Of a DNA stretch of 25,237 nt, positions 7,137 to 14,249 are shown one piece after another. The notes under the pieces are model-generated. The model did not search any database and had not been told where the DNA came from. It worked only from the letters and a program-made list of their open reading frames with translations. How positions within the stretch are numbered: the stretch's first letter is position 1; every line of letters starts with the position of its first letter. This DNA is from Lachnospiraceae bacterium (GTDB lineage Bacteria > Bacillota > Clostridia > Lachnospirales > Lachnospiraceae): assembly GCA_015057205.1 (NCBI GenBank), contig SVEW01000012.1, forward strand, positions 1-25,237, in the 5' to 3' direction. Position numbers and translations under genes: made by a program.

Positions 7137-7754
7137 TTATCCTCTTTCCATGAAATATTCAAGGAATTTCCACCTTACTTTCCACTTTTTTCCCCGAATC
7201 AATTCTTCGAATTCCCGCTGACTCAAGCTTTTTAAAAAATGCCTCCACTGTTTGACATTTTCTTTTTTCACAGCCTCTGAAAAACACAGATTCGGATACA
7301 TCACACACCACCAGTTATGCCCCCTTCCCTGTCCGATAACCACCCGAAGGGCCTCATAACGGCCCGACGGAAACCGGAATCCCTGATACGTTTTTTGCGG
7401 AAAATCGCTATACGCAAGGGTTGCATAGGCCGTATACGATGCCCCCTGCCTTGCCAGGGAACGATTGGCAACCTCTGTAATATCCTGCAAATGTGCAAGA
7501 AGTATCCTGCGACTGGTTTCCTTGTCCTTACTTCTTTTCAAAAGCGGTTCCACATAAGCCCCCACATCATCCCGCACCTGCTTTTTCACCTGCTGATCAT
7601 AGTGGCTATCACTGTTTGCCAATACATGGAACCGAATCACCTTTTTGGCAATGCTTTGTTGTAACACCTGCCGGTACTGTTGTCTGCTCAAGGATACTAC
7701 GCAAAGTAACGCACAAAGCATCCCGATTTTTATGATCATTTTTTTACAATTCAC
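7137..7754 (-). CDS. spoIIR: Stage II sporulation protein R
   Basis: A 205-residue protein with an N-terminal hydrophobic signal (about 7-22) and clear SpoIIR signatures: RFHVLANSDSHYDQQVKKQV at 41-60 with RDD next, FPSGRYEALRVVIGQGRGHN at 128-147 followed by WWCVMYPNLCF. SpoIIR is made in the forespore, exported to the space between the two membranes, and triggers the mother-cell protease SpoIIGA to process pro-sigma-E. Start: a GTG at 7754 with AAAGGA 9 bases upstream; an ATG five codons further in (7739) has no good site. It lies 15 bases after the GerC-like gene, so it is probably the fourth gene of a germination-receptor operon. That is an unusual partner for a gene needed early in sporulation. 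Confidence 0.95.
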   Translation of the reverse strand: MNCKKMIIKIGMLCALLCVVSLSRQQYRQVLQQSIAKKVIRFHVLANSDSHYDQQVKKQVRDDVGAYVEPLLKRSKDKETSRRILLAHLQDITEVANRSLARQGASYTAYATLAYSDFPQKTYQGFRFPSGRYEALRVVIGQGRGHNWWCVMYPNLCFSEAVKKENVKQWRHFLKSLSQREFEELIRGKKWKVRWKFLEYFMERG

Positions 7755-7769
7755 GTCATCACGTCCTTT

Positions 7770-8219
7770 CTACTGAAAGGATTCCCTTTTCTTTCCGCCT
7801 TCATACAGACAAAATTCCTTTTTTCCAATTATTGGCATTTTAATTCTTGTTTTTTCTTCATATTGACTTATCAAAAATTCCCGCAATGTCACCAAATTCC
7901 TATCTGTCAACCCCTTTAATTGCCCGGAAATACCGCTTTTTGACTCCTTCACCGGACGGGTAAATCGTTTAGCAGAAAATGCCACCTGAATACCATACGA
8001 TAGTTCTCTATGAGAAAGCACCGCATTAAGCTCTTTTTTACCAAACTGTTCATGAATCACAAGCACCTGGGTATGACTATACTCCGCATTTTCCTGCGCA
8101 ATCAGCTGATTAATATCTGTAATTAACATAACCGGACGCGTTAGCTTTTCCTCATGTTCTCCAGTCACGTAAAACCATGCGCAGCTGACTAAAAACAACC
8201 ATATTTTCCAATGTTTCAC
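7770..8219 (-). CDS. Compact GerC-like germination protein
   Basis: A 149-residue protein with an N-terminal membrane anchor (about 5-20) and no lipobox, whereas normal GerC subunits are lipoproteins of about 370-400 residues. The segment at about 36-85, including SHTQVLVIHEQFGKKELNAV and LSHRELSYGIQVAFSAK, follows the pattern of GerC domain 1: a 'gH-k-lviGe-la---l--vl---R--e-r--v-va--a' run. The two further domains of GerC are missing. It starts with GTG, overlapping the stop of the GerB-like gene as GTGA, and a GGGAGGGG stretch precedes it. Position after gerA and a GerB-like gene supports the call. The similarity is by eye; it could be an unrelated small exported protein of the same operon. 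Confidence 0.5.
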   Translation of the reverse strand: MKHWKIWLFLVSCAWFYVTGEHEEKLTRPVMLITDINQLIAQENAEYSHTQVLVIHEQFGKKELNAVLSHRELSYGIQVAFSAKRFTRPVKESKSGISGQLKGLTDRNLVTLREFLISQYEEKTRIKMPIIGKKEFCLYEGGKKRESFQ

Positions 8220-8920
8220 CTGTCTATCCCCTCCCTTACCTTAGCCATACACCCTCGCAGCGCGAAAAACAGGGTGGTCCAAAACAACATGGCAGCTAAT
8301 ATTTCCAGACGGGGCAGCGTAACAAACTTTGTACCGCCGGTGCGCCCCAATTCCAGAAAAACGGCGGGATTTCCTCTAAGAACCGTTAACGGAAGCGTTG
8401 CGCGCAACAATAAAATGGATGTACCGAAACACAGTGCATTTTTCAGCTGCATTCCAAAGGGCATGCTAAGCACACCAAACCAGATTCCAAGCACCAGCAC
8501 CCATTTTAGCTTTAAGGCATGGGGGGTAATGGATAAAAAATCCGCGATTCCCAATTGATTCCAAAACAAAACTGCCATCCCCAAATATACCAGTCGTCTT
8601 ATCATCCGTTGTAGACTTTCCTCTCCTGCCAGATGGTAGTCTCGCTCCTTCTTTTGCCCATATACGCTCCAAATCACCATCCACGCACCGCAAACCGGCC
8701 AAAAGCTTTTACGTCCAATATACGCCATTAAATCAAGTGACAGCACGACCACAGATAACAGCCCCAGCAGTCCATAAACCCACACTGGCATCCGGAAGGA
8801 CACCCCCTTTTTCCTGAAGAGGCTGGCCAATACAACAACTCCTATAGCCACCAGACTCTCCCAGGGATGCCGCACCCCCGGCAGCAATCCAAACCCTAAT
8901 AACAATCCTAATGTTTCCAT
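8216..8920 (-). CDS. Compact GerB-like polytopic membrane protein
   Basis: A 234-residue protein with about seven membrane segments (roughly 3-14, 22-36, 47-64, 72-88, 107-121, 138-158, 163-181 and 206-222). Normal GerB subunits of the APC superfamily have about 360 residues and ten segments. The C-terminal part shows a proline (185), then RLE (204-206) followed eight residues later by Trp in a hydrophobic helix. This resembles the P...RLE......W pattern near the end of GerAB proteins. The gene overlaps the gerA end by 13 bases, has AGGAGG before its ATG, and overlaps the GerC-like gene by 4 bases, exactly where gerB sits in gerA operons. I infer a reduced or very divergent B subunit; no overall match is obvious, so an unrelated membrane protein remains possible. 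Confidence 0.5.
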   Translation of the reverse strand: METLGLLLGFGLLPGVRHPWESLVAIGVVVLASLFRKKGVSFRMPVWVYGLLGLLSVVVLSLDLMAYIGRKSFWPVCGAWMVIWSVYGQKKERDYHLAGEESLQRMIRRLVYLGMAVLFWNQLGIADFLSITPHALKLKWVLVLGIWFGVLSMPFGMQLKNALCFGTSILLLRATLPLTVLRGNPAVFLELGRTGGTKFVTLPRLEILAAMLFWTTLFFALRGCMAKVREGIDR

Positions 8921-10347
8921 AGTTCCTCCTTTTTTCGTCTTCGCAGTCGAATCGGATTCTGGTGCCGCGCAAACATGCTGCGCAACCTGCGAAACGGAGC
9001 CGGTTCTACATATACTTTATCGATTTTTTGCAAAAACGGATAGCCCAGACTCGTCAAAGTTGCCAGGTACATGACTGTTCCAAGCATACTGACCCACAAC
9101 CCCACCGTACCGAAAATACTGCACAAAAGCAGGCACACAATACTTATGAGCCGATAAGCCTGGGCCATTTCCTGGTTTGGTACACTAAACGCACAAAGCG
9201 ATGCAAAGGCTACCACCATAACACTCATAGGCGATACCAGTCCCGCCTCCACAGCTGCCGAACCAACAATCAGTCCGCCAACGATTCCGATAGCATTGCT
9301 CATCTCTCCCGGCATGCGCACTCCCGCCTCCTGCAAAAGCAAAAAAGCACTTTCCATCACCAGTATTTCCACCGTTGCACCAAAAGGTGTCTGCACCAGT
9401 TCCCGTTGCATTGCCAAAAACAGATGGGTCGGTATCAGTTGATTTTCAAATCCTGCTGCCACCACATATGCTCCGGGCGTAAACATCGCTCCTACAGAAG
9501 CCGCATAGCGCACACTCCGAAGTCCCGCCACCACCAGATAATTCAAATATGCATCATCTGCAACCTGAAAGAAATTCTGATAGGCCGTGGGGAGCAAAAG
9601 TGCCTCCGGAGAGTTATCTACCAAAAGTACTGCCCGCCCATTTAGCAATTCTTCGCAGGCAAGCGCCGGTCGTTTTGTGCTTTGCAACTGCACAAACAAT
9701 TTTCCCGGCATATCCGAAAAAAGTTGCTCCTCGATTCCGGAATCCAATACCGCATCCACCTTGTACGCCTTTAGTTTTTCTTCTATCCGTCCCATCAACT
9801 CCGGAAAAATCAAATCTTCCACATACAGCACATAGACCAACGTATTAGAACGGGTTCCCACTCGATATTCCCGCACTTTCAAGCTTGTACTTTTCAGTCG
9901 TTTGCGCAAAAGTGTGGCATTGATTTTTACTGAATCCGTGAAGCTTTCTTCCGACCCCCGCAACCCTTTTTCCGCATCGGCTTTTGTCACCCCCAATCCG
10001 GGATATCCTTTTGTCGGCACCTTAATTGCATTGCCCATTCCATCTGCACACACTACCACGTCACCCGCAAATATCGCCGCTATCACCTGTTCCTCATCAC
10101 TAAGATACGCCACGTCCAAAAGCCCTATGTTCCCGCTTTCCAGCCGGTAAATCACCTGTTCTTTCTTTTCCCCAAGAAATGATAAAACCATTTGGCTTAC
10201 CCCCATGAGATCCCCTGCTGCAGGCTCCATAAACATGACCAATGCCTCCGTGTTTTCTCCCAACCGAATCGAACGAAACACCACATCCCCACAATTTTCT
10301 AACCGTCTCTTAAGTCGAGCCTCTTTATCTTGTAACGACTTTTCCAT
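8908..10347 (-). CDS. gerA: GerA/SpoVAF-family spore germination protein
   Basis: A 479-residue inner-spore-membrane protein. The soluble N-terminal domain spans about residues 1-270 and contains KGYPGLGV, GLRGSEESFTDSVKINATLL and LRKRLKS, the family's 'RGP-E-F-E----N--L-R-R-K' block. EALLLPTAYQNFFQVADDAY precedes the membrane part. That part has about five segments with MPGEMSNAIGIVGGLIVGSA followed by AVEAGLVSP, and SVPNQEMAQAYRLI. GerA-type A subunits form nutrient-gated ion channels that start germination. A GTG at 10365 is an alternative start (AAGGG 9 bases upstream); I prefer the ATG at 10347 behind AAAGGGAG. It heads an operon with small GerB-like and GerC-like genes and spoIIR. A forespore-type promoter candidate lies at 10417-10445. 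Confidence 0.93.
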   Translation of the reverse strand: MEKSLQDKEARLKRRLENCGDVVFRSIRLGENTEALVMFMEPAAGDLMGVSQMVLSFLGEKKEQVIYRLESGNIGLLDVAYLSDEEQVIAAIFAGDVVVCADGMGNAIKVPTKGYPGLGVTKADAEKGLRGSEESFTDSVKINATLLRKRLKSTSLKVREYRVGTRSNTLVYVLYVEDLIFPELMGRIEEKLKAYKVDAVLDSGIEEQLFSDMPGKLFVQLQSTKRPALACEELLNGRAVLLVDNSPEALLLPTAYQNFFQVADDAYLNYLVVAGLRSVRYAASVGAMFTPGAYVVAAGFENQLIPTHLFLAMQRELVQTPFGATVEILVMESAFLLLQEAGVRMPGEMSNAIGIVGGLIVGSAAVEAGLVSPMSVMVVAFASLCAFSVPNQEMAQAYRLISIVCLLLCSIFGTVGLWVSMLGTVMYLATLTSLGYPFLQKIDKVYVEPAPFRRLRSMFARHQNPIRLRRRKKEELWKH

Positions 10348-10390
10348 ACGCTCCCTTTCTTTCACCCGTCATGCCCTTTTCGTATAATAA

Positions 10391-10417
10391 AAGAGCCAGA
10401 CCCATTGTCTGACTCTT
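10391..10417. terminator. Rho-independent terminator after the gntR gene
   Basis: An 11-bp stem with one G:U pair (10391-10401 against 10407-10417) and a 5-base loop. On the minus strand it runs into TTATTATA, and on the plus strand into ATTTTT. It ends the ispE-gntR transcript in front of gerA. Confidence 0.8.
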
Positions 10418-10445
10418 ATTTTTACCAAATTTCATTCCTTTATGC
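10417..10445 (-). promoter_or_regulatory. Candidate forespore (SigF/SigG-type) promoter for the ger-spoIIR operon
   Basis: On the minus strand, GCATA (10445-10441), a 14-base spacer and GGTAAAAATA (10426-10417). Both boxes match the SigF consensus known from Bacillus (GYATA and GGNNANAHTR); the spacer is a base or two shorter than usual. Start of transcription would fall near 10410, inside the upstream arm of the terminator hairpin. Confidence 0.5.
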
Positions 10446-10448
10446 AGT

Positions 10449-11162
10449 CTATCTTTCATTCGAATTGGCATTTACGCCCACATTCATTTCCTTATCTTCT
10501 GCTTTAATTACTTCCTTAATGATGGCCGCCTGGCTGTCAAGATGCGCCATAGTTGCCACTATACTCTCTTCATAGCTTCCCTTTTCCAAAGCATCTACTA
10601 TCAGGCGATGCTCCTCAATCAATTTTTGCATTTTCGTATTATGCTGCAAATACGCCCAACGGTAACGTGATAATTGTTCCTGCAGCGTATTCATAATTGA
10701 TAACAATCTTGTATTCCCTGTTGCTTTAAATATCACAGAATGAAATTCCCAATCCTTCTTTTCAATTTCGACGGTGTCGCCTTCCGCAACTGCCTCTTCG
10801 AACACCTTCTGTGCATAGCGAAGTTCTGCAATCTGTCCTATATCCAACTTGCCACTGGTGTATTCTACCGTCAACCGTTCCAGACAACGACGAATATCAT
10901 AAACATCATCCATGTCCTTCTCTGTCATCTTTGCCACCTGTGCTCCGCGACGCGGAATGGTAACCGCCAGTCCTTCCTGCTCCAACATTCGTATCGCCTC
11001 ACGAATTGGGGTTCGGCTAACCCCCAGCCTACTGGCAAGCTTCATCTCCATTAGCCGCTCGCCCGGCTTCAACTCACCTTTTAAAATTGCATTGCGTAGT
11101 GTCTGAAACACCACATCCCGTAATGGCAAATAGTCATTCTCGATTAACTCCAGATTCGCCAT
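10449..11162 (-). CDS. GntR-family transcriptional regulator, FadR (FCD) subfamily
   Basis: A 237-residue regulator. The N-terminal winged helix-turn-helix (about 10-78) includes LKPGERLMEMKLASRLGVSR, TPIREAIRMLEQEGL and PRRGAQVA, typical of GntR. The C-terminal all-helical FCD domain (about 85-220) keeps the likely metal ligands Asp137, His141 (DWEFH), His185 and His207, so it probably binds a metal with a small carboxylate effector. The ligand cannot be read from sequence. The gene follows ispE by 7 bases, and its GGGAGG site overlaps the ispE stop region, so the two are cotranscribed. A perfect TTGTATACAA palindrome, the kind of site FadR-subfamily proteins bind, covers the predicted start of the ispE-gntR transcript. 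Autoregulation is the simplest reading. A terminator follows. Confidence 0.92.
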   Translation of the reverse strand: MANLELIENDYLPLRDVVFQTLRNAILKGELKPGERLMEMKLASRLGVSRTPIREAIRMLEQEGLAVTIPRRGAQVAKMTEKDMDDVYDIRRCLERLTVEYTSGKLDIGQIAELRYAQKVFEEAVAEGDTVEIEKKDWEFHSVIFKATGNTRLLSIMNTLQEQLSRYRWAYLQHNTKMQKLIEEHRLIVDALEKGSYEESIVATMAHLDSQAAIIKEVIKAEDKEMNVGVNANSNER

Positions 11163-11169
11163 TTCCTAA

Positions 11170-12045
11170 TTACCTCCCTTTCGCATTATAAATTGTTGTC
11201 ACATATACCTGTCCTATATCCTTACGATTAAGAAACGCCTTGCTTGCGCTCTGCGCTTCCTCGATGGTATCAAATAAACCAAAAACCGTCGGGCCACTTC
11301 CGCTCATCATAGCCCTCCTTGCACCGGCTTGCTCCATTTCCTTCTCTATCTGGTCAATTACCGGATGCATACGTTTCGTAACATCTGCTAAATTATTACC
11401 CATTTTCTGGATAATCCCTTCAAAATCCTCATCCTGCACGGCCTGAATCAGTCCGTCAATATCCGGATGCGATACGTCCTTAAGACTATCAAACGCTTCA
11501 TATACCTTCTTCGTAGAAACACTAAATGCCGGTTTCGCAATCAGCACGCCACACTTCATAATTCCCGGAAGTGGCGTCAAAATCTCACCGATTCCCTCTG
11601 CCAGCGCCGTTCCCCGCATAATACAATACGGAACATCCGCGCCCAACTTCACGCCGCGTTCCATCATATCCTTACGGCTCATATGCAAATCAAATAGCTT
11701 ATTCATGCCAAAAATAGCCGCCGCCGCGTCACTGCTTCCTCCCGCCATTCCGCCAGCCACCGGTATTACCTTCTTTAAGTTCACCCTCACACCGTCTGTA
11801 ATATGGAATTCTTCCCGCAAAAGTTCTATCGCTTGTATAACTAAATTATTCTGATTTGTTGGCAGATATCGCAGATTTGTTTTCATGGATACACGTCCAT
11901 TCGATTGTTTCTCCATTACCAGGTGATCGTGAAGCGAAAGCGTCTGCATCACCATGCGAACTTCGTGATAGCCATCGTCACGTCTGCCAACGACATCCAG
12001 CCCAAGGTTTACCTTAGCCAAGGGACGTAATGCAATTCTATCCAC
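11170..12045 (-). CDS. ispE: 4-diphosphocytidyl-2-C-methyl-D-erythritol kinase
   Basis: A 291-residue GHMP kinase of the methylerythritol phosphate route to isoprenoids; it phosphorylates CDP-methylerythritol with ATP in the cytoplasm. Motifs: LAKVNLGLDVVGRRDDGYHE at the N-terminus with catalytic Lys11, the glycine-rich ATP loop PVAGGMAGGSSDAAAA at about 95-110, and MMSGSGPTVFGLF near the end. The frame is open to an ATG at 12081, but I place the start at the GTG at 12045. GGAGG lies 6 bases before it, homologues begin at this point, and the ATG at 12081 would sit at or upstream of the predicted transcription start. A TTGACA promoter with an operator-like palindrome drives it together with the downstream GntR gene. 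Confidence 0.93.
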   Translation of the reverse strand: MDRIALRPLAKVNLGLDVVGRRDDGYHEVRMVMQTLSLHDHLVMEKQSNGRVSMKTNLRYLPTNQNNLVIQAIELLREEFHITDGVRVNLKKVIPVAGGMAGGSSDAAAAIFGMNKLFDLHMSRKDMMERGVKLGADVPYCIMRGTALAEGIGEILTPLPGIMKCGVLIAKPAFSVSTKKVYEAFDSLKDVSHPDIDGLIQAVQDEDFEGIIQKMGNNLADVTKRMHPVIDQIEKEMEQAGARRAMMSGSGPTVFGLFDTIEEAQSASKAFLNRKDIGQVYVTTIYNAKGR

Positions 12046-12051
12046 AAGTCG

Positions 12052-12056
12052 CCTCC
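12052..12056 (-). promoter_or_regulatory. Ribosome binding site fixing the ispE GTG start
   Basis: GGAGG on the minus strand, 6 bases before the GTG at 12045. Confidence 0.75.
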
Positions 12057-12071
12057 AAATATTGTTTTTCT

Positions 12072-12081
12072 TTGTATACAA
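12072..12081. promoter_or_regulatory. Palindromic operator candidate TTGTATACAA
   Basis: A perfect 10-base palindrome placed 3 bases downstream of the -10 box, so it covers the expected transcription start near 12078. Its form matches the TNGTNNNACNA-like sites of FadR-subfamily GntR regulators, and such a regulator is the second gene of this operon. Confidence 0.6.
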
Positions 12082-12084
12082 TAT

Positions 12085-12113
12085 ACAATAAAGTACAATT
12101 CACTTTTTGTCAA
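12085..12113 (-). promoter_or_regulatory. SigA-type promoter of ispE-gntR
   Basis: On the minus strand, TTGACA (12113-12108), a 17-base spacer and TATTGT (12090-12085). The -35 is perfect and the -10 matches 4 of 6. The weak -10 together with the adjoining palindrome fits a regulated promoter. Confidence 0.75.
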
Positions 12114-12148
12114 GCATTCTACCTAGTTACTTTTTTATTTATAGAAAA

Positions 12149-12193
12149 AGAGCTACCGCCAGGAACAACTGCCTTGTCCCATTTGGTAGCTCT
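12149..12193 (-). terminator. Long hairpin terminator after the chemoreceptor gene
   Basis: Outer 9-bp stem AGAGCTACC (12149-12157 against 12185-12193) with an inner stem (GGGACAA against TTGTTCC on the minus strand, one G:U pair) and a 5-base loop, followed by TTTTTCTAT. It closes the relA to chemoreceptor run. Confidence 0.85.
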
Positions 12194-12207
12194 CTATACA
12201 CCTCTAA

Positions 12208-14232
12208 CTAAATCTTAAATGCAGAAATCTGCTGCTCTAAGGAATCTGCCATATTGGTCAAATTCTCAGAGTCACGTTCTACGTTGGCACTGTTGCCGGT
12301 AACAATATCCGTCAACTCCTGTACGTTCGAAGCGGTATTTCCGATAACTTCCGCAGATGCGGATTGTTCCTCTGTTACCGCTGCCATATTCGCTGCAACA
12401 TCATTTGCATCATGAATCTGACGGATAATATCCTGAATAATGCTGTTGGTCTGTGTAATACCATCAAAAATATTATTAAACTGATCCGATGCCTCATATA
12501 CACGCTCAACACCGGCTGTAATCTGGCCCACACTCTGGTGAGACTGCTCTACCGTTTGATTAATCAAATCATTGACAGAAGCAATCAGGTTAGAAATCTG
12601 ATCTGCAGCTTCCGCAGATGTCTCTGCAAGGCTCTTAATCTGTGTTGCAACTACGGCAAATCCACGTCCAACTTCTCCTGCTCGTGCAGCCTCAATAGAA
12701 GCATTTAAGGACAGCAGGTTTGTCTCTTCTGCAATTTCACGAATAGTTGCTGTAATTTCATTAATCTTAACAGCAGCCTCGCCGACGTTGGAAATTGATT
12801 TTTCCAAATCGCTCATTCCACTCTGAATCTCACTCATAGAAACAGTTACAGATTTCATATTCTGACGTCCGTCATCTGCTGCCTTCATGGTCTCTTCCAT
12901 GTTATTCATTGCCTGTTCGCCGGCATCGGAGGTCTCAGCCACAACCGTAGCTAACTTTGTTGCATTATCAGCAATAACTGCGATTGAATCTATCAACTCA
13001 TCCAGGTTACCACGCAAAGAATTCATCGCATCCGACTGTCCCGTGGCAGATTCATGTAATGTTCTGGCAATTTCGGTACTATCTTTGGCCTGGGCATCAA
13101 TGCTATTGGAAACCTCCGCAATAGATGTTAACGCATTTCGCATAACCGAGAGGAATTCTTTTGTATTGCTTGCCATAACTGTAACTTCATCGTTACCCTT
13201 CACTTCAATATCCGTTGTAAAATCACCATTGGTAACCGCTACAATGGTATTGGTTAACTTCTTAATAGGACTTGTGATTCTACGAATCAAGATTGTCAAT
13301 ACCAGGGAAATAACGATAACAATTCCCAAGGAAACGACTGAAAGTACAACTGCAAGAGTTCTTACATCGCTAAAAATATTTTTCTCAAGTCCACGACATA
13401 CCATTACCCAATCCGTTCCCTCAATTGGCTCAACGCTCACCATATAACTTCCATCATTAGAATCTAAAGTTGTAACAGTGCTCTTTCCGGTCTTGGCAAT
13501 TTCAGCAACGCTGTTATAGAACTTGTCTTTTGCATCTTTTACCGTCTTTCCGACTAATTTTTCCTTCTTATGTGCAAGAATGGTTTCACTAGAGGTATCC
13601 AAAATGAACGCATCTCCATCGCCTACCACTTTCATTTCTTTTACTACATTTGCAAGTGTATCCAGATTAATATCCACATTTGCTACCGCACCACATCCTG
13701 CAATATTATCCATGTGACGGCTGGCCGTAACAACAAATCCATTGGTTAATGCATCTACATATGCTTCACCAAAAAACAGGGCATCACTATGTTCTAATCC
13801 CAGTTTATAGTAGGAAGATTCACGCTGATCATTATCCGGCTCCCATCCGCTGGCGTCTAACACCGTACCATCATCCTGAATTATGTAAATACCATTCGGG
13901 AAATATTCATTCGTTTCCAGGAAAAACTTCTCATAAGCCAATACCTGCTCTTTATCCATTTTCATATTCTGCATGGTTTCGATTGCAGTCTCCACAATCC
14001 GTAACGTATCACGCTGCCAAGCAAGAATTTTATTCTCACTGTTCTCAGCACTTGTCTGCAACAGTTCCTGTGTCTTTACAGAAATTTTTTCTTTTGCAAA
14101 GTTGTACGACAAAAATGCTACCAGCAAAAAAGCAAGTGCTATAAGCGGCAACGTAAACATCAACAGCTTTGCTTTAATTCCAACTTTCTTTTCGACTATA
14201 ACATCATGATTCTTCGGGTTTTGGTTTGACAT
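12208..14232 (-). CDS. Methyl-accepting chemotaxis protein with dCache sensor
   Basis: A 674-residue transmembrane chemoreceptor. A cytoplasmic N-tail precedes membrane segment 1 (about 20-42). An extracytoplasmic double-Cache-like sensor spans about 45-288 (IYIIQDDGTVLDASG, then a Tyr-rich YYKLGLE segment and FVVTASRHM), and membrane segment 2 lies at about 290-316. A HAMP domain (RRITSPIKKLTNTI) leads into a long coiled coil. The signalling hairpin tip EIAEETNLLSLNASIEAARA continues as GEVGRGFAVVATQIKSLAE, which contacts CheA and CheW. No C-terminal NWETF-type tether is present (the protein ends ISAFKI). The ligand is unknown; the sensor class often binds amino acids or other small nutrients. 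It starts 17 bases after hisS behind AAGGAGG, making it an unexpected last gene of a housekeeping run. Confidence 0.95.
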   Translation of the reverse strand: MSNQNPKNHDVIVEKKVGIKAKLLMFTLPLIALAFLLVAFLSYNFAKEKISVKTQELLQTSAENSENKILAWQRDTLRIVETAIETMQNMKMDKEQVLAYEKFFLETNEYFPNGIYIIQDDGTVLDASGWEPDNDQRESSYYKLGLEHSDALFFGEAYVDALTNGFVVTASRHMDNIAGCGAVANVDINLDTLANVVKEMKVVGDGDAFILDTSSETILAHKKEKLVGKTVKDAKDKFYNSVAEIAKTGKSTVTTLDSNDGSYMVSVEPIEGTDWVMVCRGLEKNIFSDVRTLAVVLSVVSLGIVIVISLVLTILIRRITSPIKKLTNTIVAVTNGDFTTDIEVKGNDEVTVMASNTKEFLSVMRNALTSIAEVSNSIDAQAKDSTEIARTLHESATGQSDAMNSLRGNLDELIDSIAVIADNATKLATVVAETSDAGEQAMNNMEETMKAADDGRQNMKSVTVSMSEIQSGMSDLEKSISNVGEAAVKINEITATIREIAEETNLLSLNASIEAARAGEVGRGFAVVATQIKSLAETSAEAADQISNLIASVNDLINQTVEQSHQSVGQITAGVERVYEASDQFNNIFDGITQTNSIIQDIIRQIHDANDVAANMAAVTEEQSASAEVIGNTASNVQELTDIVTGNSANVERDSENLTNMADSLEQQISAFKI

Positions 14233-14249
14233 AAGCGTACCTCCTTATA

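Noticed and set aside
8962..9645. 227-codon plus-strand open frame inside gerA
   Set aside because: It mirrors the conserved gerA coding sequence, and its product is a His/Gln/Arg-rich composition typical of an antisense reading.
12887..13447. 186-codon plus-strand open frame inside the chemoreceptor gene
   Set aside because: Antisense to a strongly conserved chemoreceptor with no ribosome site; low-information Ser/Thr/Val-rich product.
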